A stretch of DNA of 30,416 nucleotides, taken from the IMG/VR virus record IMGVR_UViG_3300043463_000004, positions 1 through 30,416 of that record; one strand, 5' to 3'. Positions 22,416-29,723 of the stretch are shown here, one piece after another. How positions within the stretch are numbered: position 1 is the first letter of the stretch; the number at the start of each line of letters is the position of its first letter. Origin of the DNA: a virus. A program made the position numbers and the translations under genes. The notes below the pieces were generated by a model that made no database searches, had not been told where the DNA came from, and saw nothing but the letters and a program-made list of their open reading frames with translations.

Positions 22416-23212
22416 TATTCATCATCCTCTTCGATTGATTCGACAGATGCTAAAGCACCAATACTCAAACCATTAATTTCACCAGACTTGATTAATTCCC
22501 AAAGATTATCATCTAAGGCTTGAACTGTAGCTAACCAAGTGCCCTTTTTTACAAATTTATCACCCAGTACAAAGTCAGTTGGGCAGCAGTAACTTTCGCA
22601 GAATTCAAAAGCATTGGTTTCAACTAAATGAAACAAGTTAGCTTTCATGCAGTATTTATTGAAATTTGTCATTGCCTTACGAACTTCAGCTTCACTGGTG
22701 ATATCACCGTGAGCGTCAATCTCTTCTGGAACCATTACAATAAATGTAGCTTGCTTTAACTCTTCATCAACTGCTTTTGTAATCGGAAGTTTTACTCCCG
22801 GTAGTTGATCTTCTGCGTTAACTTCTTCGTCTGTAATCTCTTTGATATAACTCTTTAAGATTTCTTCTTGTTTTAATACTCGTCTAGCAAAAGCTAAACC
22901 AGCAGAGCCACCCCAAAGTAACCAAGCGATAGTTCCAGCCGTAGGGCCACCATCAGGCATTTTCTTCTTAGGGTTATAATTCTTTTCGTGTCTGCTAAAG
23001 AAAGCGTACATGCGTTTGACGGTATCTAAGCTTAAGTTACCATTGATAATATCTCTTGCTCTAGCTACACCAGAACCTACACCTTCACTTTTAGCTTGTG
23101 AAGCGTCTAGACCACCACGATTATATTTCTCTCGTAGTACTAAACCTCTCTTAGCATTGTTTCGCATTGCATCTGTGGGAGCAAAACTTTTAGCTTTATT
23201 AATTTGTTGCAT
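22415..23212 (-). CDS. Prohead maturation protease (XkdF / Peptidase_S78_2-like)
   Basis: 265 residues. Residues 10-112 form a domain with GGLDASQAKSEGVGSGVARARDI and TAGTIAWLLWGGSAGLAFARRVL, seen in other phage head proteins. Residues 135-258 are the protease: VPEEIDAHGD (His168), NLFHLVET (His195) and GEINGLSIGA (Ser250) fit a serine protease of the XkdF/S78 type, with Ser250 the likely nucleophile. It should cleave scaffold and head proteins during prohead maturation. It is the first gene of the head operon, after the promoter at 23243-23271, with a weak GGGAA site, and its stop overlaps the scaffold start (TAATG). Confidence 0.85.
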   Translation of the reverse strand: MQQINKAKSFAPTDAMRNNAKRGLVLREKYNRGGLDASQAKSEGVGSGVARARDIINGNLSLDTVKRMYAFFSRHEKNYNPKKKMPDGGPTAGTIAWLLWGGSAGLAFARRVLKQEEILKSYIKEITDEEVNAEDQLPGVKLPITKAVDEELKQATFIVMVPEEIDAHGDITSEAEVRKAMTNFNKYCMKANLFHLVETNAFEFCESYCCPTDFVLGDKFVKKGTWLATVQALDDNLWELIKSGEINGLSIGALASVESIEEDDE

Positions 23213-23242
23213 AATATTCCCATTTAGCGTAATATAAACATT

Positions 23243-23271
23243 ATTATATCATAATTTTAAAAAAAAATCAA
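23243..23271 (-). promoter_or_regulatory. Promoter for the head operon
   Basis: Minus-strand TTGATT (23266-23271), 17-base spacer rich in T, TATAAT (23243-23248), with TGA forming an extended -10. The run of nine T residues right after the -35 could act as a bend. It starts 31 bases before the protease ATG and follows the terminator of the small gene. Confidence 0.85.
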
Positions 23272-23277
23272 GTATAA

Positions 23278-23308
23278 TAAATAGAAAGGGCTACGTTATG
23301 TAGCCCTT
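23278..23308 (-). terminator. Terminator of the 50-residue gene
   Basis: On the minus strand AAGGGCTAC (23308-23300) and GTAGCCCTT (23294-23286) form a perfect nine-pair stem with an ATAAC loop, followed by TCTATTTATT. It begins seven bases after the stop codon at 23315 and ends just before the head-operon promoter. Confidence 0.85.
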
Positions 23309-23314
23309 ATTATA

Positions 23315-23467
23315 TTAATCTTCTACTTTTTCAGTCTTGATTTGTAACTGAGGTACTACTTCTTGTTCTAACGGTAAAAATATATTAGCTACATCTTTAA
23401 ACTTTTGTTCAGCTAGGAAGTTCAATACTTGAACAATTAACTCTTTGCTTACTGTGATTTTTTCCAT
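23315..23467 (-). CDS. Small 50-residue protein in its own transcription unit
   Basis: A short gene reading MEKITVSKELIVQVLNFLAEQ at its start and ending QLQIKTEKVED. It appears soluble, mostly alpha-helical in the first 30 residues and charged at the end. I do not recognise the family with confidence; small helical proteins of this kind are common beside phage fiber and tail genes. Evidence that it is real: an AAAGGAAA site six bases before the ATG, a consensus promoter (23495-23523) 28 bases upstream of the start and a strong terminator directly after the stop. It is the only single-gene unit in the region besides the GIY-YIG cassette. Confidence 0.8.
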   Translation of the reverse strand: MEKITVSKELIVQVLNFLAEQKFKDVANIFLPLEQEVVPQLQIKTEKVED

Positions 23468-23490
23468 GATATTTCCTTTCGTTGTTAAAA

Positions 23491-23512
23491 ACCTATTATA
23501 GCACCAATAGGT
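23491..23512 (-). terminator. Inverted repeat overlapping the small-gene promoter
   Basis: On the minus strand ACCTATT and AATAGGT form a seven-pair stem around GGTGCTAT, followed by TTTT. The 5' arm lies in the promoter spacer and the 3' arm overlaps the -10 box. In RNA coming from the fiber operon it could act as a weak terminator; at the DNA level it may be an operator. Confidence 0.5.
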
Positions 23513-23523
23513 CTTTATGTCAA
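23495..23523 (-). promoter_or_regulatory. Consensus promoter for the small gene
   Basis: Minus-strand TTGACA (23518-23523), 17-base spacer, TATAAT (23495-23500), with TGC before the -10. Both hexamers match the sigma70 consensus perfectly, making this the strongest predicted promoter in the window. It lies just after the stop of the DUF7936-like gene. Confidence 0.88.
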
Positions 23524-23526
23524 TAG

Positions 23527-23901
23527 TTAGACTGGTGCTGGCGCTGATGCAGGACCGGAAGTTGTTTCTTCAGTTGCCCAAGGAAGTTTAGCGTCAGTTA
23601 CAGGTGTGATCTTCTGTTCGATCTGTTCTGCGATTTTGCCGTTAACATGCTCTTCGTAATTGCCAACAACTACAGTTTGAATCCAAGCGATGATGTCAGC
23701 TTCAGTCAATTCATTGAAAGGTTTGAAAGGACCGGAATCATCGGTAGGGTCTACTGTAAAAGGTGTAGCTCCAGCGAATGTTCCTTGGTTACCATTTTCA
23801 TCAGTACCAATCTTTTGCCAGTACGTTTGTACAACTGCAGAAGGTTTACCGTCAATATCTTTGGTTTTTAAATCAGTAATTTTCCATGTATATTCAATCA
23901 T
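23527..23901 (-). CDS. DUF7936-like small protein (copy B)
   Basis: 124 residues, with YTWKITDLKTKD at the start, SAVVQTYWQKIGTDENGNQGTF in the middle and ELTEADIIAWIQTVV before a Pro/Ala-rich tail (SGPASAPAPV). This is close to the pattern I associate with DUF7936, a family of unknown function found beside phage fiber genes. It is related to the gene at 3222-3596 in the other fiber block. It has an AAGGAG site and is the last gene of the fiber operon. A role in fiber attachment or assembly is inferred from its position. Confidence 0.72.
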   Translation of the reverse strand: MIEYTWKITDLKTKDIDGKPSAVVQTYWQKIGTDENGNQGTFAGATPFTVDPTDDSGPFKPFNELTEADIIAWIQTVVVGNYEEHVNGKIAEQIEQKITPVTDAKLPWATEETTSGPASAPAPV

Positions 23902-23912
23902 TTATTTTCTCC

Positions 23913-24152
23913 TTAGACTGGATTATGCAGGATACCTGCTTCAATCTGTGTTTGCACCATAACAGTAAGTTTGTCGATAATTTGTTGCTGCTTTGCTTCG
24001 TCAAACTCAACACCGTACTGTTCAAAGATCAGCTTTGTACCGGGAACAACCATAGCAAGATCATATGTGTCTGTGTGGGTTATTCCATTGTGCTCAAATT
24101 TAATCTTAGCAGTACCTTTTTGAGTATCCCGCTGAATAATTGTTACCTGCAT
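23913..24152 (-). CDS. Small conserved-looking protein next to the S74 fiber gene
   Basis: 79 residues: a beta-rich first half (VTIIQRDTQKGTAKIKFEHNG, THTDTYDL) and a helical second half (FDEAKQQQIIDKLTVMVQTQIEAG). No membrane segment. It starts three bases after the fiber stop, where the GGAG of its ribosome binding site lies inside the last fiber codons, so the two are coupled. I do not recognise it; it may assist fiber folding or be a minor virion protein, but this is only context. Confidence 0.6.
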   Translation of the reverse strand: MQVTIIQRDTQKGTAKIKFEHNGITHTDTYDLAMVVPGTKLIFEQYGVEFDEAKQQQIIDKLTVMVQTQIEAGILHNPV

Positions 24153-24154
24153 GC

Positions 24155-26620
24155 TTAATCTCCGATAAGTTTGTTAATAAGGTTTTCTAGTCTTGCAACT
24201 TTGGCTTCTAGTTTTTCAACCCTATCATCTGTTAATTTAGACGTAACTGCGAGTACTGCGGCTGTCTCACCATAGTCTACAGATAATGTGCCTAAACCTG
24301 TGGCAAGTTTTCTGGCATCATCTGCTTCTATTACAAACTCAGGGCAACCATTATCACGTAGAGTCTGTGCGCCATAACCGATTCGTGTACGCCCATCACG
24401 TTCGTACATGATAGCAGATTTTGCAAGTACATCTCTCCTATAAATAATGTTGTCAATTTCTCTAACATTGTCTTTAAGGCGTAAATCTGAATATGCCGTA
24501 ACGTTACCGCCAAAGGTAACGTTTCCAGTCATATCCATGTTCATCAACCAACCCCATTGGGGGTTATATATACCAACCTCAGCACCTTGGGACATCAAAA
24601 TAGCATTGTTCGGATAGATACCAAAACCACGCCAACCGTTCAAGCCACCGCCGAACGTACCAATGTTACCATAGCTGTATTCGTTGTCAGATGCTCGGAT
24701 ACCGCGACCATAAGACTCCCAGTAGACACCACACCCACCTTGTGGACGGAACCAGTTGTCCGCAAGGACGTAAGACAGTCGAGTAGTACTGGCTGGATCA
24801 CAATAGTACCCAGTATTATTACTGTCATAAAAGATAGGACTACGCATGTCATCACGACTACGGATACTACCAGATACAGCGGCTAAGAAACCGCCATTTT
24901 CTAATACAAGTAAACCGTGCGTATTTAAATTACCTGCAGTACCGCCAGCATTCGGATGACTCCAAGCAAGGCCATAGAGATTACCTGTGGTTGTTCCATC
25001 CAGAGCAAGCTTGTATGAATCGCCCATTGAGAATACACCTTGGTATCTGTATGAGGAATATACACCGATGATAGAACTACCGTATTGGTTATCTAAGTAA
25101 ATGTTGTTGTAACTGCGTAGTGTATCTGCGTTTACTGTAGATAGGCGTGAACTACCGGTAGGATCACAATAATAAGCACCATTATTACTATCATAGAATA
25201 TAGTGCCATAAATAGCACCGTCACTACCAAAATATTTACTGCCTTGCCAAGTATCTTCCTGCAGAACTTTACGCCAAGACTGCCATGTGCCGCTATTCTT
25301 GCCACGTACAGCAATTTGACCGCTGCGATAGTCACCTGCAATTTGATGCTGCCAAGATGCACTATAAACTTGAGAATATAAAGCACCATCGGTAGAATTA
25401 CCACTGAAGTTAGTTACACCTGCTGTGTAGTATGTGATACCATTGCTTTCAATTGTATCTGCATTTATTCCAGAGTTACTACCTGTATTTCTGAAAGGCC
25501 AAGAGTCGACTTGATCTGCTGTTCCTGCACTATCAGCATATGCAACTTCTACTGCAGAGGGTGTTGCCGGTGAAACTTGAAAACGCCACCTACCATTTCC
25601 ACTAATATATGTTAGATAACCGTAATATGGATTTGAGCTTCCGTATGCATAAGTAGAATCTGTTGAATAAAGTTTTGAGCTATTAGCAGCATAAGTTGCA
25701 GTAGATGCACTAACTGTTAAATCACCAGAACCCAACAAAGATGTTCCATTGACGGTTTTAATATTTGTACCGGAAACTAAGGTTGATTGTGCGTAAGATG
25801 TGTAGTTACTTGATGTTAGAACAGGACTACCTTCCCAAGTAAATGACCCATCACCTGAGAATGAAAGCGTTTTGTAATATCCGCTTGTTGCTGCCACACG
25901 GAGATTTGCCTTGCTATTTTTAACATTCTCAGAGCCCGGAGCGTAGTAGTGCTCATAGATATTACCAGCAGAATCATACTCGTAATGGAAAAAGTGTGCT
26001 GGAAACCGACTGCTAATACCTTGGACAAGAAGATCACCTGTAACTGTACCACCACTCAGTGGCAAATAACTAGCCAAAGCAGCACTAGTAATATAACCAG
26101 CACCATTCGTAAGTTGATTCGTATTCGTTACGTTTGTAGCACCTGCAGCAATACCGTCTAGTTTAGCTGCGTAAGCACTTGACATATAACCATTAACGCC
26201 AGATGTAGCAGCGGGAATAGAGATAGAAGGAGTATTACCACCAGAGCTAACTAAAGGAGCAGTAGCACCTACAGAAGTTACTGTACCTGTATTGCTGGTA
26301 TAACCGTTTGGATTACTGGCAAGATAAAAAGCTGAAGCATGATTACCATCTAGAAAATCCGCATCTAGTCCACTACCAGCACCATCTACGTTCTTAATGG
26401 AAGCTAGAAGTTGAGTATCTGTAATAGCACCAATATTACCACCAACAGAAGTAACCGGAGCAGCAACCGCAGCACTAAAAGCATCAATGGAACCATCCGC
26501 TTTCTTGAAATATAACTTACTATCGGTGTAGTTAATTGCTAACTCGCCGAAATCTAAATCGCCAGCAACAGGAGCTTTGGCAGCTACTGATGACTTCTTT
26601 AATATAATCTTACTTGGCAT
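24155..26620 (-). CDS. Tail fiber / receptor-binding protein with pyocin-knob-like region and S74 self-cleaving chaperone
   Basis: 821 residues from ATG 26620 (AAGGA six bases upstream; a TTG six bases further up is not needed). The N-terminus (PSKIILKKSSVAAKAPVAGDLDFGELAINY) is a common virion-anchoring segment. A VDSWPFRNTG...GTWQSWRKVLQ region resembles pyocin-knob modules, and there are two IFYDSNN-x-x-YYCDP repeats. The C-terminal 110 residues are an intramolecular chaperone of the Peptidase_S74 type: SDLRLKDNVREI (Ser711, Lys715) then IGYGAQTLRDNG and a coiled-coil tail. The chaperone trimerises the fiber and then cleaves itself off before the serine. Probably the main host-recognition fiber. 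Confidence 0.9.
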   Translation of the reverse strand: MPSKIILKKSSVAAKAPVAGDLDFGELAINYTDSKLYFKKADGSIDAFSAAVAAPVTSVGGNIGAITDTQLLASIKNVDGAGSGLDADFLDGNHASAFYLASNPNGYTSNTGTVTSVGATAPLVSSGGNTPSISIPAATSGVNGYMSSAYAAKLDGIAAGATNVTNTNQLTNGAGYITSAALASYLPLSGGTVTGDLLVQGISSRFPAHFFHYEYDSAGNIYEHYYAPGSENVKNSKANLRVAATSGYYKTLSFSGDGSFTWEGSPVLTSSNYTSYAQSTLVSGTNIKTVNGTSLLGSGDLTVSASTATYAANSSKLYSTDSTYAYGSSNPYYGYLTYISGNGRWRFQVSPATPSAVEVAYADSAGTADQVDSWPFRNTGSNSGINADTIESNGITYYTAGVTNFSGNSTDGALYSQVYSASWQHQIAGDYRSGQIAVRGKNSGTWQSWRKVLQEDTWQGSKYFGSDGAIYGTIFYDSNNGAYYCDPTGSSRLSTVNADTLRSYNNIYLDNQYGSSIIGVYSSYRYQGVFSMGDSYKLALDGTTTGNLYGLAWSHPNAGGTAGNLNTHGLLVLENGGFLAAVSGSIRSRDDMRSPIFYDSNNTGYYCDPASTTRLSYVLADNWFRPQGGCGVYWESYGRGIRASDNEYSYGNIGTFGGGLNGWRGFGIYPNNAILMSQGAEVGIYNPQWGWLMNMDMTGNVTFGGNVTAYSDLRLKDNVREIDNIIYRRDVLAKSAIMYERDGRTRIGYGAQTLRDNGCPEFVIEADDARKLATGLGTLSVDYGETAAVLAVTSKLTDDRVEKLEAKVARLENLINKLIGD

Positions 26621-26639
26621 CTGCAATCCTTAACAAAGG

Positions 26640-26667
26640 TAAAAGAAAAGGGCGGTAAAAACCGCCC
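26640..26667 (-). terminator. Terminator-like hairpin between the two long fiber genes
   Basis: On the minus strand GGGCGGT and ACCGCCC pair around a short T-rich loop, followed by TTTTCTTTTA. It is as strong as the other terminators here, yet no promoter is visible between it and the S74 fiber gene, so it may reduce rather than block expression of the downstream fiber. Confidence 0.82.
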
Positions 26668-26683
26668 GTTAATCAATAATGAT

Positions 26684-28966
26684 TTAGTATGTACCACCGT
26701 CAATATCGGACCATACTGGAACTCCGCTACCGTTTACTTGCAATACTTTACCGCTAGTACCGATAGTTAATTTAGCTAAACTATTAGTACCGTTAGCATA
26801 TAGTATATCACCAGTTGCGTAAGTTGTCAAGCCTGTACCACCTTTGGTAGTAGCGATAGTATCAGCAGACCAAGTACCTGTAGTAATTGTACCCAATGTA
26901 GTAATACTTGTTTGACCAGTGTATGTACTTGCGATATCAATTGCATCTGCACTTACTGAGATTCTATTAGCTGTACCTACTGCGTTAATAACACCAGCAG
27001 AGTGCGCTAGACCATCACCAGCAACTGAAGCTGAAAGGCTAACAGCGTTTGCAGTAACAGTGATACCATCACCAGCACCTACATTAAAAGTAGTACCAGT
27101 TAAAGTTAAACCTTCACCAGCTACATATGCACCAGAACCTGAGAACTGAACCCATGTTTGACCTGCGAAACTTGACAAGTAATGATTAGTTTGTACCCAA
27201 CCAGTTTGAGCATATACAGAACCTTCTACAACGAATACTGATGCACCATCTAATTCAGTATATACGTCAGCATCTGCACTGCGTGATAATGTATAAGTTG
27301 TACCGTTATCAGCGTATACGTAAATACCGTTATCTGAAGCAGTACTTTGTGCAGTTAATAGAATGCGATAACCATTGTCTGTTTGATCTAAAGCAGAGTG
27401 ACCGTCAATAACCAAAGTGCTTGTAGAACCTGTCAATGCAATGTTTGTAGTTGCAAAAAGATTTACTGACTCCTTGAAGCTCAAACCTGTGATAGCATTA
27501 TCTACATAAGCCTTGTTAGCAGCATCAGTTGCATTAACGGGAGTAGCTACACCAGTAATGCGAGAGTCTGTTACATCAACTACACCAGTACCGTTAGGAA
27601 CCAACACTACACTGCCGTTTACATCGGTGGCACTGATTGAGTTACCGTTAACGTTGATGTTATCGACTTGTACTTCGCTTAGACCAGCTAAAGAAGTAAT
27701 CGTAGCACCCAGTGCTACTGTTGAAGTACCTAGTGTTACACTAGAATTTACCAACTTAGCATTTGTTACACCAGCGTCTTTGATGATAACATCACCAGAA
27801 GTTACTGCGAAGTTAGCTGCGTTAAATTTAGCAATACCTTTATTAGTATCACTTGCATCTTCACCAGAAATTGTAATAGTATTTGTAGCAGCACTTACTG
27901 AAGTATCAATACCTTCACCACCGACAATTGATAATGTTTCACCGTTGTTGAAAACATCAGGAGTACCTGTGTCAGCAGCGATAGTAAATGAAGTTAAAAT
28001 ACCTGCGGTAGAAACAGCAGTTACCAAACCTTTGGCATTTACCGTAACGACAGGAACAGAAGAGGCTGAACCAAATGTACCTACATTAGAGTTAACTGTA
28101 TCTAGAGTAACAGCAATTGTAGTGTTACCCAAGTTTGTCATTGTAGCAGTACCGTCTACGTCACCAGAGATGGTAATGACAGGGTTGTTTACTGCGAAAT
28201 CTAACTTACCATTTGTATCGTCATAAGTAACTGCAATACCATTTTCAGTATTACTAGAAACCATACCACCAACGATATCTTGGATAGCTTCGTGGTTTAT
28301 ACTTACAGCGCCAGCGGTTACACTGAAATCAATGTTATTAAAAGAGGCAGCACCCTTGGTAGTATTGGAAGCGTCTTTAATTGAGATAGTTACTGTATCG
28401 TCTGTAACAGCAGTATCAATTGGGTCAGTACCAATGAAGTTTAGTGTACCACCAGTGCTAAAAAGATCGCTACCTGTATCACCAGCAATTGTGAAATCAC
28501 TAGGAGGTAAGCTACTCCAAGATGATTGACCTGAACCGTCAGTTTTTAAATATTGTCCGTTTGTACCGGATGTTTGAGGCCAGCTTTGACCATCTAGTAC
28601 TACAGAACCTGAACCATTTGGTGCAATGTTTACGTTACCGTTAGCATTTGTAGAACTGATGGTGTTGCCATCAATATCTAAGTTGTCTACTTTTAGGTTG
28701 TCAATCTTACTGTCAGTACCTACGATGATAGCAGAGTTTGCAGTGAGTGTACCGGGATTGTGATCTAGTTTGTCAGTGAAGTATTTACCACCAACTACAA
28801 CGTGATTAACTGCATTACCTGCAGTTTCAGTACCCATGCCAATATATAAGCGATCACCACCGTTTACACCATTGTCAGTTAGTGCTGAGTATGCTAACTC
28901 ACCTTGACCAAGTGTAGATGGATTACCAGATACTTCAGAACGTTTAATTCTTACAATAGAAGCCAT
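26684..28966 (-). CDS. Long tail fiber protein, beta-repeat type
   Basis: 760 residues. The N-terminus (MASIVRIKRSEVSGNPSTLGQGELAYSAL) is a typical fiber attachment segment. Many repeats follow, with the pattern NINVNGNSISATDVNGSVVLVPNGTG and FTIAADTG...LSIVGGEGIDT, found in long beta-helical phage fibers. A DAANKAYVDNAITGLSFKE segment near residue 490 marks a conserved collar-like module, and the C-terminus ends TKGGTGLTTYATGDILYANG...VPVWSDIDGGTY. There is no S74 domain. Base composition fits the neighbouring genes. It probably joins the S74 fiber to the virion or forms a separate side fiber; which is not determinable here. Confidence 0.88.
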   Translation of the reverse strand: MASIVRIKRSEVSGNPSTLGQGELAYSALTDNGVNGGDRLYIGMGTETAGNAVNHVVVGGKYFTDKLDHNPGTLTANSAIIVGTDSKIDNLKVDNLDIDGNTISSTNANGNVNIAPNGSGSVVLDGQSWPQTSGTNGQYLKTDGSGQSSWSSLPPSDFTIAGDTGSDLFSTGGTLNFIGTDPIDTAVTDDTVTISIKDASNTTKGAASFNNIDFSVTAGAVSINHEAIQDIVGGMVSSNTENGIAVTYDDTNGKLDFAVNNPVITISGDVDGTATMTNLGNTTIAVTLDTVNSNVGTFGSASSVPVVTVNAKGLVTAVSTAGILTSFTIAADTGTPDVFNNGETLSIVGGEGIDTSVSAATNTITISGEDASDTNKGIAKFNAANFAVTSGDVIIKDAGVTNAKLVNSSVTLGTSTVALGATITSLAGLSEVQVDNINVNGNSISATDVNGSVVLVPNGTGVVDVTDSRITGVATPVNATDAANKAYVDNAITGLSFKESVNLFATTNIALTGSTSTLVIDGHSALDQTDNGYRILLTAQSTASDNGIYVYADNGTTYTLSRSADADVYTELDGASVFVVEGSVYAQTGWVQTNHYLSSFAGQTWVQFSGSGAYVAGEGLTLTGTTFNVGAGDGITVTANAVSLSASVAGDGLAHSAGVINAVGTANRISVSADAIDIASTYTGQTSITTLGTITTGTWSADTIATTKGGTGLTTYATGDILYANGTNSLAKLTIGTSGKVLQVNGSGVPVWSDIDGGTY

Positions 28967-28979
28967 AATTTTTCCTTAA

Positions 28980-29258
28980 TTAATAATGTCCAGATTCAAC
29001 ATTCTGGTTTTCGAGTTGAGTAGTTGCTACCCATTTTTGATTTTGACTAGAATAAACTAGAACTGAACCATCTATTTTGTTTGTAGAATCTACGTCAAGT
29101 GCATCGCTAATATTTTGAATACCTGATGGTCCGGGTGGACCTTGCTCTGCTGCAGTAATGACAGTAACTTCACCGGGAGTTTCAATTAAAACAGTATCAG
29201 AAGAATCATCTACAATTATGGTATCATAAATTGTTTCTATAATTACTTCTGTTGTCAT
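28980..29258 (-). CDS. Small fiber-associated protein with a collagen-like GPPGPSG stretch
   Basis: 92 residues: an acidic, beta-rich first half (VIIETIYDTIIVDDSSDTVLI), then QGPPGPSG, a short collagen-like turn often found near trimerisation points in fibers, and a C-terminal SALDVDS-type and VLVYSSQNQKWVATTQ segment resembling fiber repeat units. It overlaps the previous gene (ATGA, with a GAGGTGA site) and is 13 bases upstream of the long fiber gene. It is likely a fiber linker or an attachment subunit; no catalytic motif is present. Confidence 0.68.
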   Translation of the reverse strand: MTTEVIIETIYDTIIVDDSSDTVLIETPGEVTVITAAEQGPPGPSGIQNISDALDVDSTNKIDGSVLVYSSQNQKWVATTQLENQNVESGHY

Positions 29259-29611
29259 CTAGTCACCTCTGGTGCTGCAGTAAAGCAACCTTCGATTACT
29301 CGGGTTACTGTTAAGTCTGTGAATACAAGTTCAAGATCATACACTGCACTTGTAAAAGCATAAGTGGTAGAAACAGAAGCTGGAATTACAATTTTAAACT
29401 TACCATTAAGAGGCTCGTGAATAACAAGTTTAGAATTTTCTGTAGTAAGAGTATCTAATACGGTTGTATCATTTACAGATTTCCTAATTTGCATTCTAGC
29501 AGTACAACCAGTGAGATTAACTGCTACAGGTGGAGTTCCTGTTTTCCATTGGATGATTTTGACAAAAGTTGAACCTTTGTAAATCTCCAGATCAATGTGC
29601 GCTGGTTGCAT
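29255..29611 (-). CDS. Fiber/baseplate-type N-terminal domain protein (BppU-like fold suspected)
   Basis: 118 residues from ATG 29611, chosen because AAAGGAAA lies six bases upstream; the open frame extends to 29635 without a site. The sequence DLEIYKGSTFVKIIQWKTG, VNLTGCTARMQIRKS and a final AVYDLELVFTD-x-x-V-x-R-VIEG pattern is common in small beta-sandwich proteins that anchor receptor-binding proteins (the BppU N-terminal type). It is the first gene of the fiber operon, downstream of the promoter at 29670-29698, and overlaps the next gene. Family call is tentative. Confidence 0.68.
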   Translation of the reverse strand: MQPAHIDLEIYKGSTFVKIIQWKTGTPPVAVNLTGCTARMQIRKSVNDTTVLDTLTTENSKLVIHEPLNGKFKIVIPASVSTTYAFTSAVYDLELVFTDLTVTRVIEGCFTAAPEVTR

Positions 29612-29637
29612 TATTATTTCCTTTATAAACAACAATA

Positions 29638-29658
29638 ACCCCGAGAGTTACTCGGGGT
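29638..29658 (-). promoter_or_regulatory. Hairpin at the 5' end of the fiber transcript
   Basis: On the minus strand ACCCCGAG and CTCGGGGT pair (eight base pairs) around TAACT. It begins about six bases after the predicted start of the fiber promoter and is followed by TATTGTTGTTTATAA, only loosely U-rich. It may end transcripts from the portal region and also cap the fiber message; the ribosome binding site lies outside the stem. Confidence 0.7.
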
Positions 29659-29669
29659 ATTTGTAAACT

Positions 29670-29698
29670 ATTATATCATAGAATTGATAGTAATTCAA
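29670..29698 (-). promoter_or_regulatory. Promoter for the fiber operon
   Basis: Minus-strand TTGAAT (29693-29698), 17-base spacer, TATAAT (29670-29675), with TGA forming an extended -10. It lies in the 112-base gap between the GIY-YIG nuclease and the first fiber gene. That gap holds nothing else but the hairpin and the ribosome binding site. Confidence 0.82.
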
Positions 29699-29723
29699 GT
29701 GTATTTACTTTTAATAATATCTT

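Noticed and set aside
27513-28226. A plus-strand open frame of 237 codons within the long fiber gene
   Set aside because: It is exactly antisense to repetitive fiber codons, is rich in Val/Pro/Ser/Ala as such shadows are, has no ribosome binding site and no match I recognise. The minus-strand fiber frame explains the sequence.
24155-28966. Repeats in the fiber genes considered as a CRISPR array or tandem DNA repeats
   Set aside because: They are protein-level repeats with variable spacing and diverged bases inside open frames; no constant repeat and spacer lengths.
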